From Adiantum capillus-veneris (taxonomy: Eukaryota > Streptophyta > Polypodiopsida > Polypodiales > Pteridaceae), in the NCBI GenBank assembly GCA_014529385.2, contig CM043945.1:144691741-144755740 (forward strand): 64,000 bases of DNA. The letters are read 5' to 3'. Of the stretch, positions 11,104 through 23,300 are shown one piece after another. Position 1 is the first letter of the stretch. Each line of letters begins with the position of its first letter. The notes beneath the pieces were generated by a model. It was not told the DNA's origin. It ran no database searches and saw nothing but the letters and a program-made list of their open reading frames with translations. The translations under genes were made by a program, and so were the position numbers.

Positions 11104-13303
11104 ATAACTTCGTTATGATGACCCCTGAGGAGGTAGAACAAACCAAATATTAAGGGTATTCAATAAGGGATTGGATATTGGGCCAAGTGCTCCAAGAGAT
11201 GAACACCGTAAGAGATCTTCTGAGAGTAATGTTAAGAAACTAGAAACCACCTCATCACGAAGAAAATCGGGTGACACTAGAGCCAGTCCAGGGCTGCATG
11301 AGTTACTATTTCCAATAGACTAGTTTGAAGGACTCGAAAACAGAACCAACTACCAGGAGACCGGGAGTTGAACCAAATAGACGCGTCAGATCAGCTGATT
11401 TTCAAAAATGGATCAAAAATACAGTGGATTGGGGGATCCATACGGCCACTTAGCAAGCTTTAAGCAAGTGCTAAGAGCAGAATGCATATTCGATTTCCAT
11501 ACTCAATTTGAGGGGTTTGAAATAGCATTAGAAGGAAAAGCATTGGCATGGTTCCAAAACATTGCACCAAGGTCAATCATGGACTTGAATACCTTAGCTC
11601 AAGGATTTGTAGCTGCTTGTTCCAAAATGGGGATCAAACACAATACCGTAGCTCAAATCTATAGCTTTAAACAGAGACAAAGTGAGTCTGTGAGGGATTG
11701 TGCAACTTGAATGAAACAATACATTGCCAGATGCCCAGAGCTAGAGATACCGGCGAAAGAACGACTAGTATCATTATTTCTAGAGGGACTGCTAAATAAA
11801 GAACTTCATGCTATAATGTATAGCAAGAAGCATACAACCCTAGAAGAGTGTGTATCAGATGCTATTGATTTAGGAAACAACTGTGATATTTTCAACGAAG
11901 AAGATGTCCCTAAGGATAACCAAAGTGAGAAAACCGCATTTACTAAACCAGCACAAGAGGGAATAGCTGCTGCAACACCACTTTCAGCCATAGAAGACAT
12001 GCTCAAAAGGATGAATAACATGCAAAAAGCACCTATGAGGGGACCAGGACAAGGGATACCTCAACAGAGACAACCAATTAGACCGCAAAAATGGTGTGCA
12101 ATCGAGGATAAATGGACCAACCATGAGAACAATGAGTGCTATTATCGACCAAAGTATGATGGGAATGTTTAGTACGTGTCTCTGAGGCCACAAGGACAAC
12201 CCATGTACAGATATCAGCCTAATATGGCACCAGCTCAAAGACAATCGATGGATATGGAAAGACCTCAACCTATGTTGGGCCAACAACCTCCATATCCTAG
12301 ACATAATGCAGTGCCATTAAAGTACATACATCCAGAGCGAGTCATAGATGAACAAGCACTAGTGCCTGTTACACCCTATGCTGAGCCTAGTCCATCTACA
12401 ATAATGGTAGAAGGAGATTGGTATAATTCACATCCACCACCAATGGAAGAACCTGTGACTTATACTCCACCATAGCTTGCACCAATGTATTATATGGCTA
12501 ATCAAGGTGTCATACTTCCTATGATAAGACCCATGATTAAACCAAGAATGAGAAACTGTCATAATTGTGGTGCAGATGATCAATGGAAAAATAAATGCCT
12601 AGAGCCTGACAAGAACCTCAAGCCAGTTGAATCTTATTGCATACAATGTTGCAAAAAGGGTGGACACTTCCCGGAAGATTGTCCAAAAAATCCTTTAAAC
12701 AAGGGTAAAACAGTAGTGAACATAGTCCAAGTGATACTTAGTAGCTCATTTGAGAGTGAACCGATTGTTCCAATCAAAGTAATCACCAAAGCCCAGGCTA
12801 AGAAAAAGAAACATAACTCCTCTGATGATTCAGAAAATACAAAAATTGCCTCTCAAAAGACCAAAAGAAGTAGAAGCAAAAGGTATGAGATGAGAAAACA
12901 AAAACAACGGACTAAAATCGAGGAGAAAGTAAAAAAACTATTCCAAAAAAAGATGAAAGAAATTGGAAGCGAAATCAAAGAAACCATCGTGAAATCTAGA
13001 GGATCAATTTTGGTTGATAAAATTTTTGAGCCTATTAATGCAGCCTTGGAAGCTTACCAAGCAGGTCTTAAAGCATGCCAAAACATGAAAAACAAATGGA
13101 AAAACTATCCTTCTCCGGACATAAAAGCAGCTAAACTTGAAGCTTATCAAAATTTGGTAAGAATCACGCAAGAAATGATGGAAAAACAAAAACCCAAGCT
13201 CAAAAGTATGGCAAAACCTGAGGAGCTTGTGGTAAGAGACAATAAAGAAAAATATGAAGTGGTGGTAGAACCCCACCTTGAAAAAAAGAGGCAAAACTTA
13301 TAG
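11104..13303 (+). pseudogene. E1 gag: capsid-like region and zinc knuckles
   Basis: Three frames joined by single stops or shifts make one Gag protein. 11408-11710 and 11711-12172 carry a retrotransposon Gag capsid-like domain (ALAWFQNI, then FKQRQSESVRDCA and LFLEGL). 12176-12475 is a Pro/Gln/Met-rich linker. 12485-13303 holds zinc-knuckle-like motifs, CHNCGADDQWKNKC followed by CIQCCKKGGHFPEDC, the latter one residue longer than the usual CX2CX4HX4C. A Lys/Glu-rich, probably helical tail follows. Gag should package the element's RNA in cytoplasmic particles. A TGA at 11708 and a TAG at 12170 keep the frame of the next segment. 11104-11407 is a degraded continuation of the pre-gag reading. 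Confidence 0.82.
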
Positions 13304-13458
13304 AGCCGGACAGGGAAGATGCCTTAAAGCGGATTCCATTCGTAGAAGAAGAATGTCCAGGACACTTATGGGAAAAAGTTAGAGAAATTAATGATGGGAG
13401 CCTAACTCTGAAGTCAGCTCCTATAGAGGAAGTATGATTAGACAATTTACCTCCTGAT

Positions 13459-14190
13459 ATGGACATGGATGTACAATCCTTGTATGGGGATTGCGAATCT
13501 GAAGCTTCAAGAATGTCTAAACCATTGACCTTGAAAACATTACCCTCTTACTTGGGAGATAACGAAGATGAATCTATAGTGTGTAAGACCACTCAAGTAA
13601 AAAGAGTGGAACAGACCCTAGAAGTAGACAACATCCAGTCAATCATGTCTACACCCATCCAATGCACTCTTACTTTAGGAAACTATTAAAAATCAGAACA
13701 TATTTATGGAATGATCTACAAAAAACTCTAGAGAAGGTGGGAATAACGGGGCTAATCGCAAAAAATTTAAGAAAATTGAAACACGAAATGGATAACAAAG
13801 AGATTCGATCTGTTCCAATGGACAAAATTGGAGAATACTACAAAGGGGAAGAAGGAAACACCACCATTCTAGTGAAATATAATGATATAGAAACCATGGT
13901 AGTACTGGATAGTGGGGCAGGTATAGCCACAGCCACGAAAGCAGTATGGGAATCTTGGGGACAACCAACCATTTGAGAAATTGGAATGAAATTACAATTG
14001 GCTGATGGTCACATTGAAAGACCATTGGATTGCTTAAAAAGGTGATAGTTAATTCATGTGGGATTGAATATCGACATACTTTTGCCACAATAGACTTTGT
14101 GAAGAAACTCAATTATGAAATCATATTGGGGAGACCTTTCATGCGACATGTACAACTCATCCAAGACCGGGGAAACAATTACCCATACTT
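13459..14190 (+). pseudogene. E1 protease 1 (retropepsin), canonical position
   Basis: Aspartic protease domain between gag and RT, where Gypsy elements normally carry it. The catalytic loop reads V-V-L-D-S-G-A-G (DSG codons 13908-13916) and the second hallmark is I-I-L-G-R-P-F (about 14118-14138). A stop (TGA, about 13974) and a frame change near 14030 break the domain between these motifs. The upstream part (13459-13689) is an acidic linker. It would cleave the Gag-Pol polyprotein during particle maturation. E1 has a second protease-like domain after integrase (27067-27810). Confidence 0.82.
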
Positions 14191-15360
14191 GAAGCAAGCG
14201 GAATCAATAACAAGGGTTAATCTAAAAGATCACACTTATAGAGATGTCATGAAAACGCCCATACAAGAGGTTGATTCAGTCTCTTTGGTTGAAACTAAGC
14301 TTCCATCTTGGTTGAACAAAGACACTCCTTTTTGGATGTGCGGAGCTTCAGAAAACGGGAGCTTAAAACGAGAAGAATGTATCTTAGAGAGGGATTGCAC
14401 AGATGAAGCCTATGTACCTGAATCCTTTCCAGAGAGCATTTGTTTGAGCCATTTGAATGGGCACAATTTTAGCGACAATGGATGTATGTGTAAATACATC
14501 TATGCCTACTCAATTTTACAATGAGGACGGCTATGACATAATTATCATCCAAATGATTTCAACCCTCCACATTGAAGATGAAATCGAGGAATCCAAGGAC
14601 TTGATGAAAGCTCAAGAAGTATTTTCAGACCTCTACTATGATGCAACAGATGAGTTAGAAGAACACTCAGCTACCTCAGATGATTGGGGTTCGGAAAAAG
14701 AACATGTGAGAGCTAAGCTACTCATGAAAGGAGGGGAGGAAAAGTGTTTTGACTTTCCAAACCAGAAATTGAGAAGACAGAAATGGTATAGACAAAAAAG
14801 GGACACTAGAAATTTTAAAGGTAGACCCGTGTCATCAATCTCCAATAGAACACAGTTATTGATGCAGATAGATCACATGATTGTGTCAAGAACAAAATCA
14901 CTGGCAGGTATCCTTCAAACAACAATCCATAATTCTCAAAAACATCGAGAAAAATGAGAAAGGAAACTCAAGCAAACCCAAAAAAAGAGGACAAGGGTTC
15001 AACCATGACACGAGTTGAGCGGAAAAAGAAATATCAAGAGTTGAAAAGAGCTCTAAAGGAGATATATACAACTAAAATGGAAACCACTGAAGAAGAGGGT
15101 AAGATGTAATCAGTGTTCCCTCTCATTACAAGAAATATACTCTCCAAGATCAAAAAATCATAGTCGAACAAACTGTTAGAGAACTAAGAAAACAAGGCGA
15201 GTCCTACAAAGGGCCTAAAAATGCAAAAAAGATAGATTTGGCTGAACCAGGAGAAGAGCCTAGGCCTGCCTACATTGCAAATGACCTAACAGAAGAAGAA
15301 GAAGAGTTTTTGTTAAGCTTACTAAAAGAATACTGAGATATCTTTGCTTGGTCTTACAAG
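14191..15360 (+). pseudogene. E1 protease-RT linker region
   Basis: Acidic and then basic low-complexity coding sequence in several frames (14030-14524, 14457-14957), followed by 14958-15360 with scattered stops. I recognise no fold. In large Gypsy elements the protease and RT are often joined by a poorly conserved linker. The text just before 15406 (acidic, then DIFAWSYKDL-like) is the usual lead-in to a Gypsy RT, so the boundary to RT is reliable. Confidence 0.6.
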
Positions 15361-15656
15361 GATCTCAATGGTGTTGATCCAAAAATCTGTCAACATACCA
15401 TACCTATGAGAGATGATGCAAAACCAAGTAGACAAAGGCCATACACATATAATGAAACATTTTCCAGAAAGATCAAAGAAGAGATTGAAAAACTAAAGGA
15501 AGCTGAATTCATTAATGAAATTGAACACACAGATTGGGTGTCTCCAATTGTGGTAGTACCCAAGAAAAATGGAAAATTACGAGTATGTTGTCAATCTCAA
15601 GAAAGTGAATGCAACTACCATTAGAGACAACTTTCCTCTTCCAATCACTGAGCATG
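15361..15656 (+). pseudogene. E1 reverse transcriptase, N-terminal stub only
   Basis: The frame 15406-15624 has the Gypsy RT start: R-Q-R-P-Y, a helix EEIEKLKEAEFI, then W-V-S-P-I-V-V-V-P-K-K-N-G-K-L-R-V. A frame change just after it restores VNATTIRDNFPLPIT, and the LINE begins at 15657. The RT palm, including the Y-x-D-D motif, is absent from the window. The next E1 sequence, at about 25085, already lies in RNase H. The missing piece must be several hundred bases, so this copy cannot make active RT. Confidence 0.85.
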
Positions 15657-15667
15657 TTTTTTTTTTT
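15657..15667 (-). other. LINE poly(A) tail (poly-T on the plus strand)
   Basis: Eleven T on the plus strand where E1's RT reading stops, with the minus-strand LINE's 3' end alongside. This marks the 3' end of a target-primed insertion. I see no matching target-site duplication at the other end near 25083. Confidence 0.75.
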
Positions 15668-15949
15668 CGAGAAAAAGATCCTTCTATTAGTTACTGAAAA
15701 CTGCCCATAGGGCTACATCCACCTCTGCAAGAGAGGGCTACAACAAGCATGATGGGGAGACTCTCCCAATGAAAAAAAAACAACATATATACAATGAGGC
15801 TAAATCAAGAGATGGGAGGAGGGAAGATCCACACAGGTGGACAGTAGTGCCATCTGAGCACCCCCTGGACTATGGTGTAGAAAGGCCCAGGGCGCCAGAG
15901 TCGAAGGAAAGCCTCGCGGTGCTCCCGCATGCGGTCGGAGCTGCCCTGT

Positions 15950-18900
15950 AGTCCCTCAAGCTGTCCTCTGAGAGTATGGATCAACTCTAGCCAAAAGTCA
16001 CGAACAGTCTATGCTGGTGGCACAGGGCAAGCCTCAAAGATACGGAAACAATGGGCCCCCCAGATGAACCAGAGAGCTAGGCCACTGATGAGCTCCCAAC
16101 ACTCCTCTCTCTCACTGCACCACTCCTGTGGAGTAAGCTCTGTAGGCAGGCTGGAGTGTAGGTCGCCCCCCCTGCATCACTATCATCCTGCTGGTGGAAG
16201 ATAGCTCAAACTGAAGTGCCTGGCCCGTGAGGGTGGACCAAGACGCTACCCCCCAGGTGTACTGTCGAGCCGTGGAGAGGGTAGGAATTAGCTGAAGAAC
16301 TCGTAGCCACACCTGCTGGGCCGAGGGACAGTCCCAAAGACAGTGACGCTGACTCTCCACCAACTGGTCACAGGCTACACATGCGGCCGAGAGACCACTA
16401 TGCACAAGCCAACTCCAACATGCTGTGGCTCTGTGTGCAACCAGCCACTGGAACAAAGTGACGCGCCTCGGCTATTTGGAGTCCCACAGCCTCTGCCAAA
16501 AGGTTGCCAAGAACGCAATTGTGAGGCCCTCCTCCTGCCAATGACGTGCTGCAGCGGGGCGGGCCTCTCTCTGTGCTGCAAGTATATGACGTCCAAGCCG
16601 AACAGTGTACTGAAAGAAGGGGACTCCTGGGCGGTCTGCAGAAGAGAAAGGGTCCCTCCATAGCCACTCACCAGGATCCCACTGTACTCGTGCCAGTGGA
16701 CAACACTCCCAAGCCCATAGTCTCCAGTGTCCAGTCTCAAGAGCTGCTGGGTCAAGGTCTATGATGCAAGTCCTCCCACAGATGCCCACAACTTGGATCC
16801 TCTGGACACAACACTCTGCTACCTGCGGGGCCTCTACTGCAACTTGCTGTAATCGTCCCCCACCCTGAAGCTCGAAGAACAGGGCTAGGACATTCTTTGA
16901 GCAGGCCCTGGCTGAAATGAGAACCTCCAGTCGTGTGAAGGCTCCCATCCACCGGGGTGCTACTGGCTCAAGAGGCGTGAGCCACTCATTTGGAACTGAC
17001 TCTGAGATGTCCTGACACATGCTCTGCACCCCTCTCATGCCCTGTAGTAGCTAGACACCCTGCACCTCCTCTGACAAACCTGTGAACTCAAGCCAGTCAC
17101 CTAGAGAGCGCGTTGGACCTGCTGCCATGGGACCCTAAGAAACATGAGGCCGACTCCCAACCAAGTGGCCTCTCTGAGTGCTAACCATGGGGTTCTAGAC
17201 GAGGGGCTACCGTAGGCGCTCCTCCGTGCACGTCGGCTGTCTTTGCTCTAGGCCATGCCGTAAGAGCTCCCAAGATCGAAGCAAACTCATAGCGAATCGA
17301 ATTTCCAGTCTCCTGCTCAAACCAACTCGGCGCAACTCTGTAAAGATCCATCTGGTCGAAGGTTGCCAAGGGCATCCTGACTGAGGCACCCTGGCACAAA
17401 GCCTCTGCAGCAAGAACTCCTTCCAGGGCTCCTCACCTGGAAGAAGTCCTCTGACGACGAACTTCCCAAGAAGGGATCTGCTCAACTGTGCTGGATCAAT
17501 GATCCCAAGCCCTCCCTGAGAACAAGGAAGTGTGATGACCGACCAAGCCACCTTGGCTTGGGCAATCTGAGTGTCACAACCTGACCAAAGGAAGTTCCTG
17601 ATCAGCCTCTCTACCTGGCTGATACAAGAACTCGAGAAGATCCAGCAAGAAGTGATGTACCACATAGTCGCCAACAACACCTAGTTGGCAACTACTACTC
17701 TACCAGCCAGTGAAAGTCGTGCTGAGCTCCAATGTAACAGCTTTCTCCTGATGGACAGGAGAAGAGGAGCAATCTATTGCTCGAGGGACAAGTCCAAACC
17801 AACCTGACAACCCAAGTACCGAACTGCAGTCCCTGGAGGAATCCACCTGAAACCCTCTCCTGGCATCCAATCTGGCACAAGAGCATTGCCAACCGAGAAA
17901 GCCACTGTCTTTCTCCAGTTGATCAGTGCGCCCGATGCACAGCAGAAGGTCTCCAAAGCTTGCTCACATCTGTGTAGATTGGCCTCCTGGCCCTCTAAGT
18001 ACAAGGCTGAGTCGTTGGCAAACTCAACGTCCAGAAGCTCATCTCCCCGTATAGGGAGTGCTAAGCCCCTCAGACCAACCTGCTGTGACACCAAAAATCT
18101 GCTCATCGCCTCCGCATAGAACAGAAAGAGAAAGGGGGCAAGAGGACAACCCTGTCTGACCGATCGTGTGAGTATGAAGCGCTCACCTCTACCTCCTGCC
18201 AAAAGCACCTGGCTGTGAGCCTGTCTGTACAAAGCTGACACCCCTCTGATCCAAGCATCTGAGAAACCCATCCTGTGTAGAGTGCCCTCTACAAAGTCCC
18301 AGTCAACTCTGTCGTATGCCTTCTCAAAATCGAGAAGAAGAATCACAAGGTCCTCCCCACGGAGCTGTGCCAGGGCAGAAGCCTCCCAGGAAGTGAAGAT
18401 GTTGTCAAGGATATTGCGTTCCTTGACAAAACCTGTCCGAGTCCCATGTATAAGGCTCTCCAAAAGTGGCTGAATCCTCAAACTCAGAGCCTTGGCAAGA
18501 ATTTTTTAGGCTGAGTTGAGGATGGTGATGGGGCGCCACTGTCAAATCTCATCCAAGGAGCCACCCTCCTTTGGAATGAGGTAAATCAGGCCCTCACTCA
18601 TGCTATCCGACATCACTCCTGTGTGAAGAATGTACTGAAAGGCACTACAAATATCTGGGACAAGCAGGTCCCACTACTCCAAGAAGAACCTGGGAGTCAG
18701 CCCATCCTCACCTGGACAGCTACCACAAGGTAGGGCCTTAAGAGCCGTGTGCAGCTCCTCAAGCTGAAGAGACATCTCTAGCCTCTGGCGCATCTCCTCA
18801 GTCACAAGACAAGGCATCTGTGCCCAAACCTGCTCTCTGCATGCATCCTGCCGCTTTGACTGGGGCTCAGCCGACAGTATCTCACGGTAAAAGTCAGTAG

Positions 18901-19494
18901 CAACTGCACGCATATCCTTGGGCTCACAAACAACTGACCCATCGGGTCTCCTCAACTGATTGACCTTGGCATGCGAGTGTCGAGGTCCCACTGTCTCAAA
19001 AAAGACACCTGTCACTCTGTCACCCACCTGAGTCCACTGAGATGCCTTCCGGTGAAAGGCAAACTCATGACACCTCTCCTCTGTGCAAGCAAGCTCTTGT
19101 CGAGCCTGCTGTAACTGCTCCTCCAACCATGGACTGTTTGGATGCTGCTCCTGCATCCTCTGTAGTGAAGCAATGCCTCGTCTGAGACGCTCCTCCTCCT
19201 CTCTTGTTGCAGCCCGTCGAGCCAGAGACTCCTAGAGAAAAAAGTGGCTAAGCTGAGCTAGGACTAAGGCCACTCTGTCTGCAGGTAGAGCCTGGCTGTC
19301 CATGCCCTCTGTCCAAAGAGCCTCTACCCTCTCTGTGAGTGCTGAGTCCAACAAGACCCGCTCTGGGATGCGAAGCATCGTGCTCCCACTCCTCTGCCTG
19401 TCTGCCACTGTGAGGATCACTGGTGCATGGTCTGAGAAGGATGTCCCTGCCAAGATGCCCACTGATCCCCCCAAGTCACTGAAGTGGTCACAAG
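15950..19494 (-). pseudogene. LINE ORF2: endonuclease end, RT, C-terminal zinc domain
   Basis: Minus-strand fragments in order. 19232-19494 is the end of an AP-type endonuclease with S-D-H-A-P-V. 18674-19156 is the linker with P-G-E-D-G-L. 17774-18481 is RT with GFVKERNILDN, DFEKAYDRVDW, RQGCPLAPFLF and the catalytic box as E-F-A-N-D-S, where F-A-D-D is expected. 17207-17680 is the thumb region with W-S-G and G-G-L-G-I. 16112-16456 is the zf-RVT-like end with C-V-A-C, H-C-L-W-D-C-P and a VW. Frameshifts and stops separate the blocks. ORF2 normally nicks the target and copies the LINE RNA in the nucleus. The changed catalytic Asp and the stops make it inactive. Confidence 0.92.
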
Positions 19495-20236
19495 TGTTAA
19501 GTATGGAGCCTGATTTACCCTTGTAATTTTTTGTGGTAAAAGCGCACATTTGTAAGGCCCCCATTATGAGGAGAAGCCATCGTGCGTGAAGGAAAATCAC
19601 TCACTGGGAACCAAAATTTTCACGGACAAGAATCAGGGGCAACTTTAGAATCAGTGGCCGGAATATTCCTTTTCGCTAGAATATTATGGCCGGACGGCGG
19701 CCGGAAAGTGGTCGGAAAACAACCGGTTGGATGGCCGGTGGTCGGAAGTCAATGGCCGATGGCCGGTGGTCAGAAGTCAATGGCCGGTGGCCGAATTCAA
19801 AAGCGGACTTGTCTTCTCAAGGGCGGCCACACATGGGCGGATTGGAGGGTCCGATTTGGACTTATTCGCACAAGGGCGGCTACACATGGCTGTCTCTCAT
19901 AAGAGAGGGCAACCCTTTTGGCCTATAAAAGGAGGCCATTTCTACACACATTTCATAGTGTGAAGTTGATGCAACAAGGTGAGTGTGAGGTGGTGAGAGT
20001 GAAGCAAGGCGGGAGCTCTATCAAGGGTTTAATCCCTTTGTAAACTACTTCTTCTTTTGAAGTGCTAAAGCCATTGAGTGGCTGCTTTCCCATGGACGTA
20101 GCCCACATTGGGTGAACCACGTATATCGTGTGTACTCTCTCTCTCTCTACTCTATAATCTCTTGTGTGTGAAATCTATCTCTCTCCATTAAGTAATCTAC
20201 TCAAAAATCTATTTAGCTACGTCTTATTTCCTAACA
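19495..20236 (+). repeat. 5' LTR of plus-strand Copia
   Basis: A 742-bp LTR, TGTTAAG..CTAACA. TATA box TATAAAA at 19924-19930. The GGCCGG-rich block lies at 19690-19795, and a short (TC)n at 20132-20150 corresponds to the (GA)n expansion in the other copy. Confidence 0.95.
19924..19930 (+). promoter_or_regulatory. LTR TATA box
   Basis: TATAAAA in the 5' LTR of the plus-strand Copia. The transcript would start some 30 bases downstream. It is conserved in the related LTR at 6677-6683. Confidence 0.6.
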
Positions 20237-20238
20237 AC

Positions 20239-20250
20239 TGGTATCAGAGC
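20239..20250 (+). other. primer-binding site, initiator tRNA-Met
   Basis: TGGTATCAGAGC, the standard complement of the plant initiator tRNA-Met 3' end, begins two bases after the LTR. Confidence 0.92.
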
Positions 20251-20309
20251 AAGGTTTGCTCGTAGCTAAATTATCTCAAGGAAAGGATTCCTTGAATTGA
20301 GTGGGAGTT

Positions 20310-23300
20310 ATGGCGGAGGAAGGGAAGCTCAAGATTGAGAAGTTCAACGGCAAAAACTACCAACATTGGAAGATGCAGATTGAAGACTATCTCTACGAGA
20401 AGGACCTCTATTTGCCACTAGGCGGTCTTGCAAAGAAGCCCGCAACAATGGCAGATGAAGCATGGATTGTCCTTGATCGAAAGGCATTGGGAACAATCCG
20501 GTTAAGCTTGGAGTCAACGGTGGCCTTCAATGTTTCGGAGATGAAGACCACGGAGGACTTGATGAAGTCACTTGACGACTTCTACGAGAAACCATCGGCA
20601 TCCAATAAGGTATTTCTTATGAAGCGCTTGTTCAATCTAAAGATGGCAGAGAATGGTTCAGTTGCAGAACATCTAAATGACTTTAACACAAACATAAGTC
20701 AACTTCGATCAGTGAAAATCAATTTCGATGACAAAGTGCGAGCTCTCCTTATACTATCATCTCTACCGGATAGTTGGGACATCCTTGTGATGGCTGTAAG
20801 TAATTCTATCTCTGGCACAAATACTCTTAAGTTTGATGATGTTGTGGGTGTTCTCCTAAGCGAGGAAATGCGAAGGAGAAGCACAGGAGAATCATCAAGT
20901 GCTGCACTATCAGTGGAAACAAGAGGAAGGCCTAAGGAGAGGCTCAAAAACCAAAAGGGTCGTGATCGCTCAAGGCAGAGCAAGTCACGCACAAAGGCAG
21001 TTCTTGAATGTTGGAACTGCGGCAAGAAGGGCCACGTCAAGAAGGATTGCTGGTCCAAGAAGAAAAAGGAGACAGAGTCTCAAGACAACAAGCCAACATC
21101 GGAGGCCAATGTGGCAGGTAAAGTAGAGCAAGATGCTCTAATTCTCTCATTAGACAATGTGTCTAATTCCTGGATAGTAGATTCCAGGGCTTCATTCCAT
21201 GCGACACCACACAAGCAACATTTCCAAGACTACACCAAAGGTAATTTTGGGTATGTATACTTGGGAGATGATGAAGCTTGTGAGATTGTCGGCAAAGGTA
21301 CAGTTTCTGTCAAAACTGCTAACGGAAATGAATGGAAGCTTAAAGATGTTAGGCATGTTCCTTCTCTTCGCAAAAATTTGATCTCTACAGGACAATTGGA
21401 CGATGAAGGTCACAACATTGCATTCGGAAACAAACGGTGGAAGATCTCAAAGGGATCTTTGGTGGTTGCCAAGGGTGAAAAAGTCGGTACACTTTACTTG
21501 TGTACTGTTAGCACGCAACCTTCAGCTTGTGCAGCAACTACAGAAGTTGACACTGCGGTGTGGCACTACCGACTTGGGCATATGAGTGCCAAAGGAATGC
21601 AAATCCTTCAAACAAAGAAGCTTCTACCAGGTTTGAAAGAAGTGGACTTAGAGTTCTGTGAAGATTGTGTTTATGGTAAACAAAAGAGGGTAAAATTTCA
21701 AAAATCAGGAAATGAAAGAAAAAATAAAAAACTTGAGTTGGTTCATTCTGATGTTTGGGGTCCTGCAAGTACACCATCACTTGGTGGCTCATTGTACTAT
21801 GTAACATTCATAGACGATGCGACTAGAAAAACATGGGTTTATTTCATGAAGAATAAATCCGATGTATTTTCCATATTTCAAAGGTGGAAAGCCTTTGTGG
21901 AGAATGAAACAGGTACCAAGGTTAAATGCCTCAGATCCGACAATGGAGGCGAATATTGCAGCCAACCTTTTAAAAGCTTTTGTGCTAGCAATGGCATTCG
22001 GAGGCAAAGGACAACCCCAAGGACACCTCAACAAAATGGGATTTCGGAAAGGATGAACAGGACAATCATGGAACGAGCACGAAGCATGCGGCTACATGCA
22101 AGCCTACCGCTTGAGCTTTGGGCGGAAGCTGTAAGTACGTCTGTGTACTTAATCAATCGGTCACCCTCAACGGCATTGGATGGGGGAGTTCCAGAAGAGG
22201 CATGGACAGGTAAACCGGTGAATTATGCATTTCTCAAAGTGTTTGGGTGTGAGGCTTTCATGCACATAGATAGAAGCCTAAGATCAAAGCTAGATGCAAA
22301 GTCCAAAAAGTGTTTCTTCATTGGCTATGGAGAAGGAGACTTTGGGTATCGCCTATGGAATCCTGAAGATGGTAAAATCTTAAGGAGTAGGGATGTAATT
22401 TTTAACGAACAAAATATGTACAAAGATTACTTGGAAAGAAAACAAACAAAAGAAACAGGTGATGAGTACATGGAGCTTGAGGACAGTGAAGACTCAAGAA
22501 CTGCAAAGGGTGACAATGTGCAACAACGTCAACCAAATGAGGAGCCTCAACCTATTCCCCGAAGATCTACAAGAGCAAGTAGACCTCCAGAAAGGTTTGT
22601 TCCTTCCTTCAACCATCTCTTGATCTCAGATTCTGGAGAGCCGGAATCATACGAAGAAGCTATGCAACATGAATCCAAAGAAGAATGGACGAAGAGCATG
22701 CAAGTGGAGATGGACTCACTACATCGCAACCAAACATGGGAGTTGGTTGAGTTGCCTAAAGGTAAGCGGGCACTTCAAAACAAATGGGTGTACAAGCTGA
22801 AGGAAGAAGAAGGTGGGAAGAAAAGGTACAAGTCTAGGCTTGTGGTAAAAGGTTTTTCTCAAAAGAAAGGTATTGACTTCAATGAAATATTTTCTCCTAT
22901 TGTAAAAATGAACTCAATTAGGCTTGTCTTAAGCCTTGGGGCTGCTCATGATCTAAATATTGAGCAAATAGATGTAAATACGGCATTCCCTCACGGTGAC
23001 TTAGAGGAGGAAATCTACATGCTTCAACCAAAGGGGTATGAAGTAAAAGGTAAGGAGAAAATGGTTTGCAGATTAAAGAAGAGCTTGTATGGTTTAAAGC
23101 AAGCATCAAGACAATGGTACTTGAAGTTTGATCAATGGATGTTGGATCATGGATTCACAAGATGCAACTCGGATCACTACGTCTACACGAAGAATTTGGG
23201 AGATGGGAAATTCATCATCCTAATGTTGTATGTTGATGACATGTTGATTGCAAGTGCTAACATGCAGGACATCAAAGACCTAAAAGAGGAGCTGTCTAAA

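Noticed and set aside
16343-19526. Several plus-strand frames of 60-106 codons
   Set aside because: They lie opposite the minus-strand LINE ORF2 and mirror its codons; antisense shadows.
19582-19963. Three plus-strand frames of about 80-106 codons in the Copia LTR
   Set aside because: They arise from GGCCGG-rich short repeats in the LTR, and the same text appears in the other copies' LTRs.
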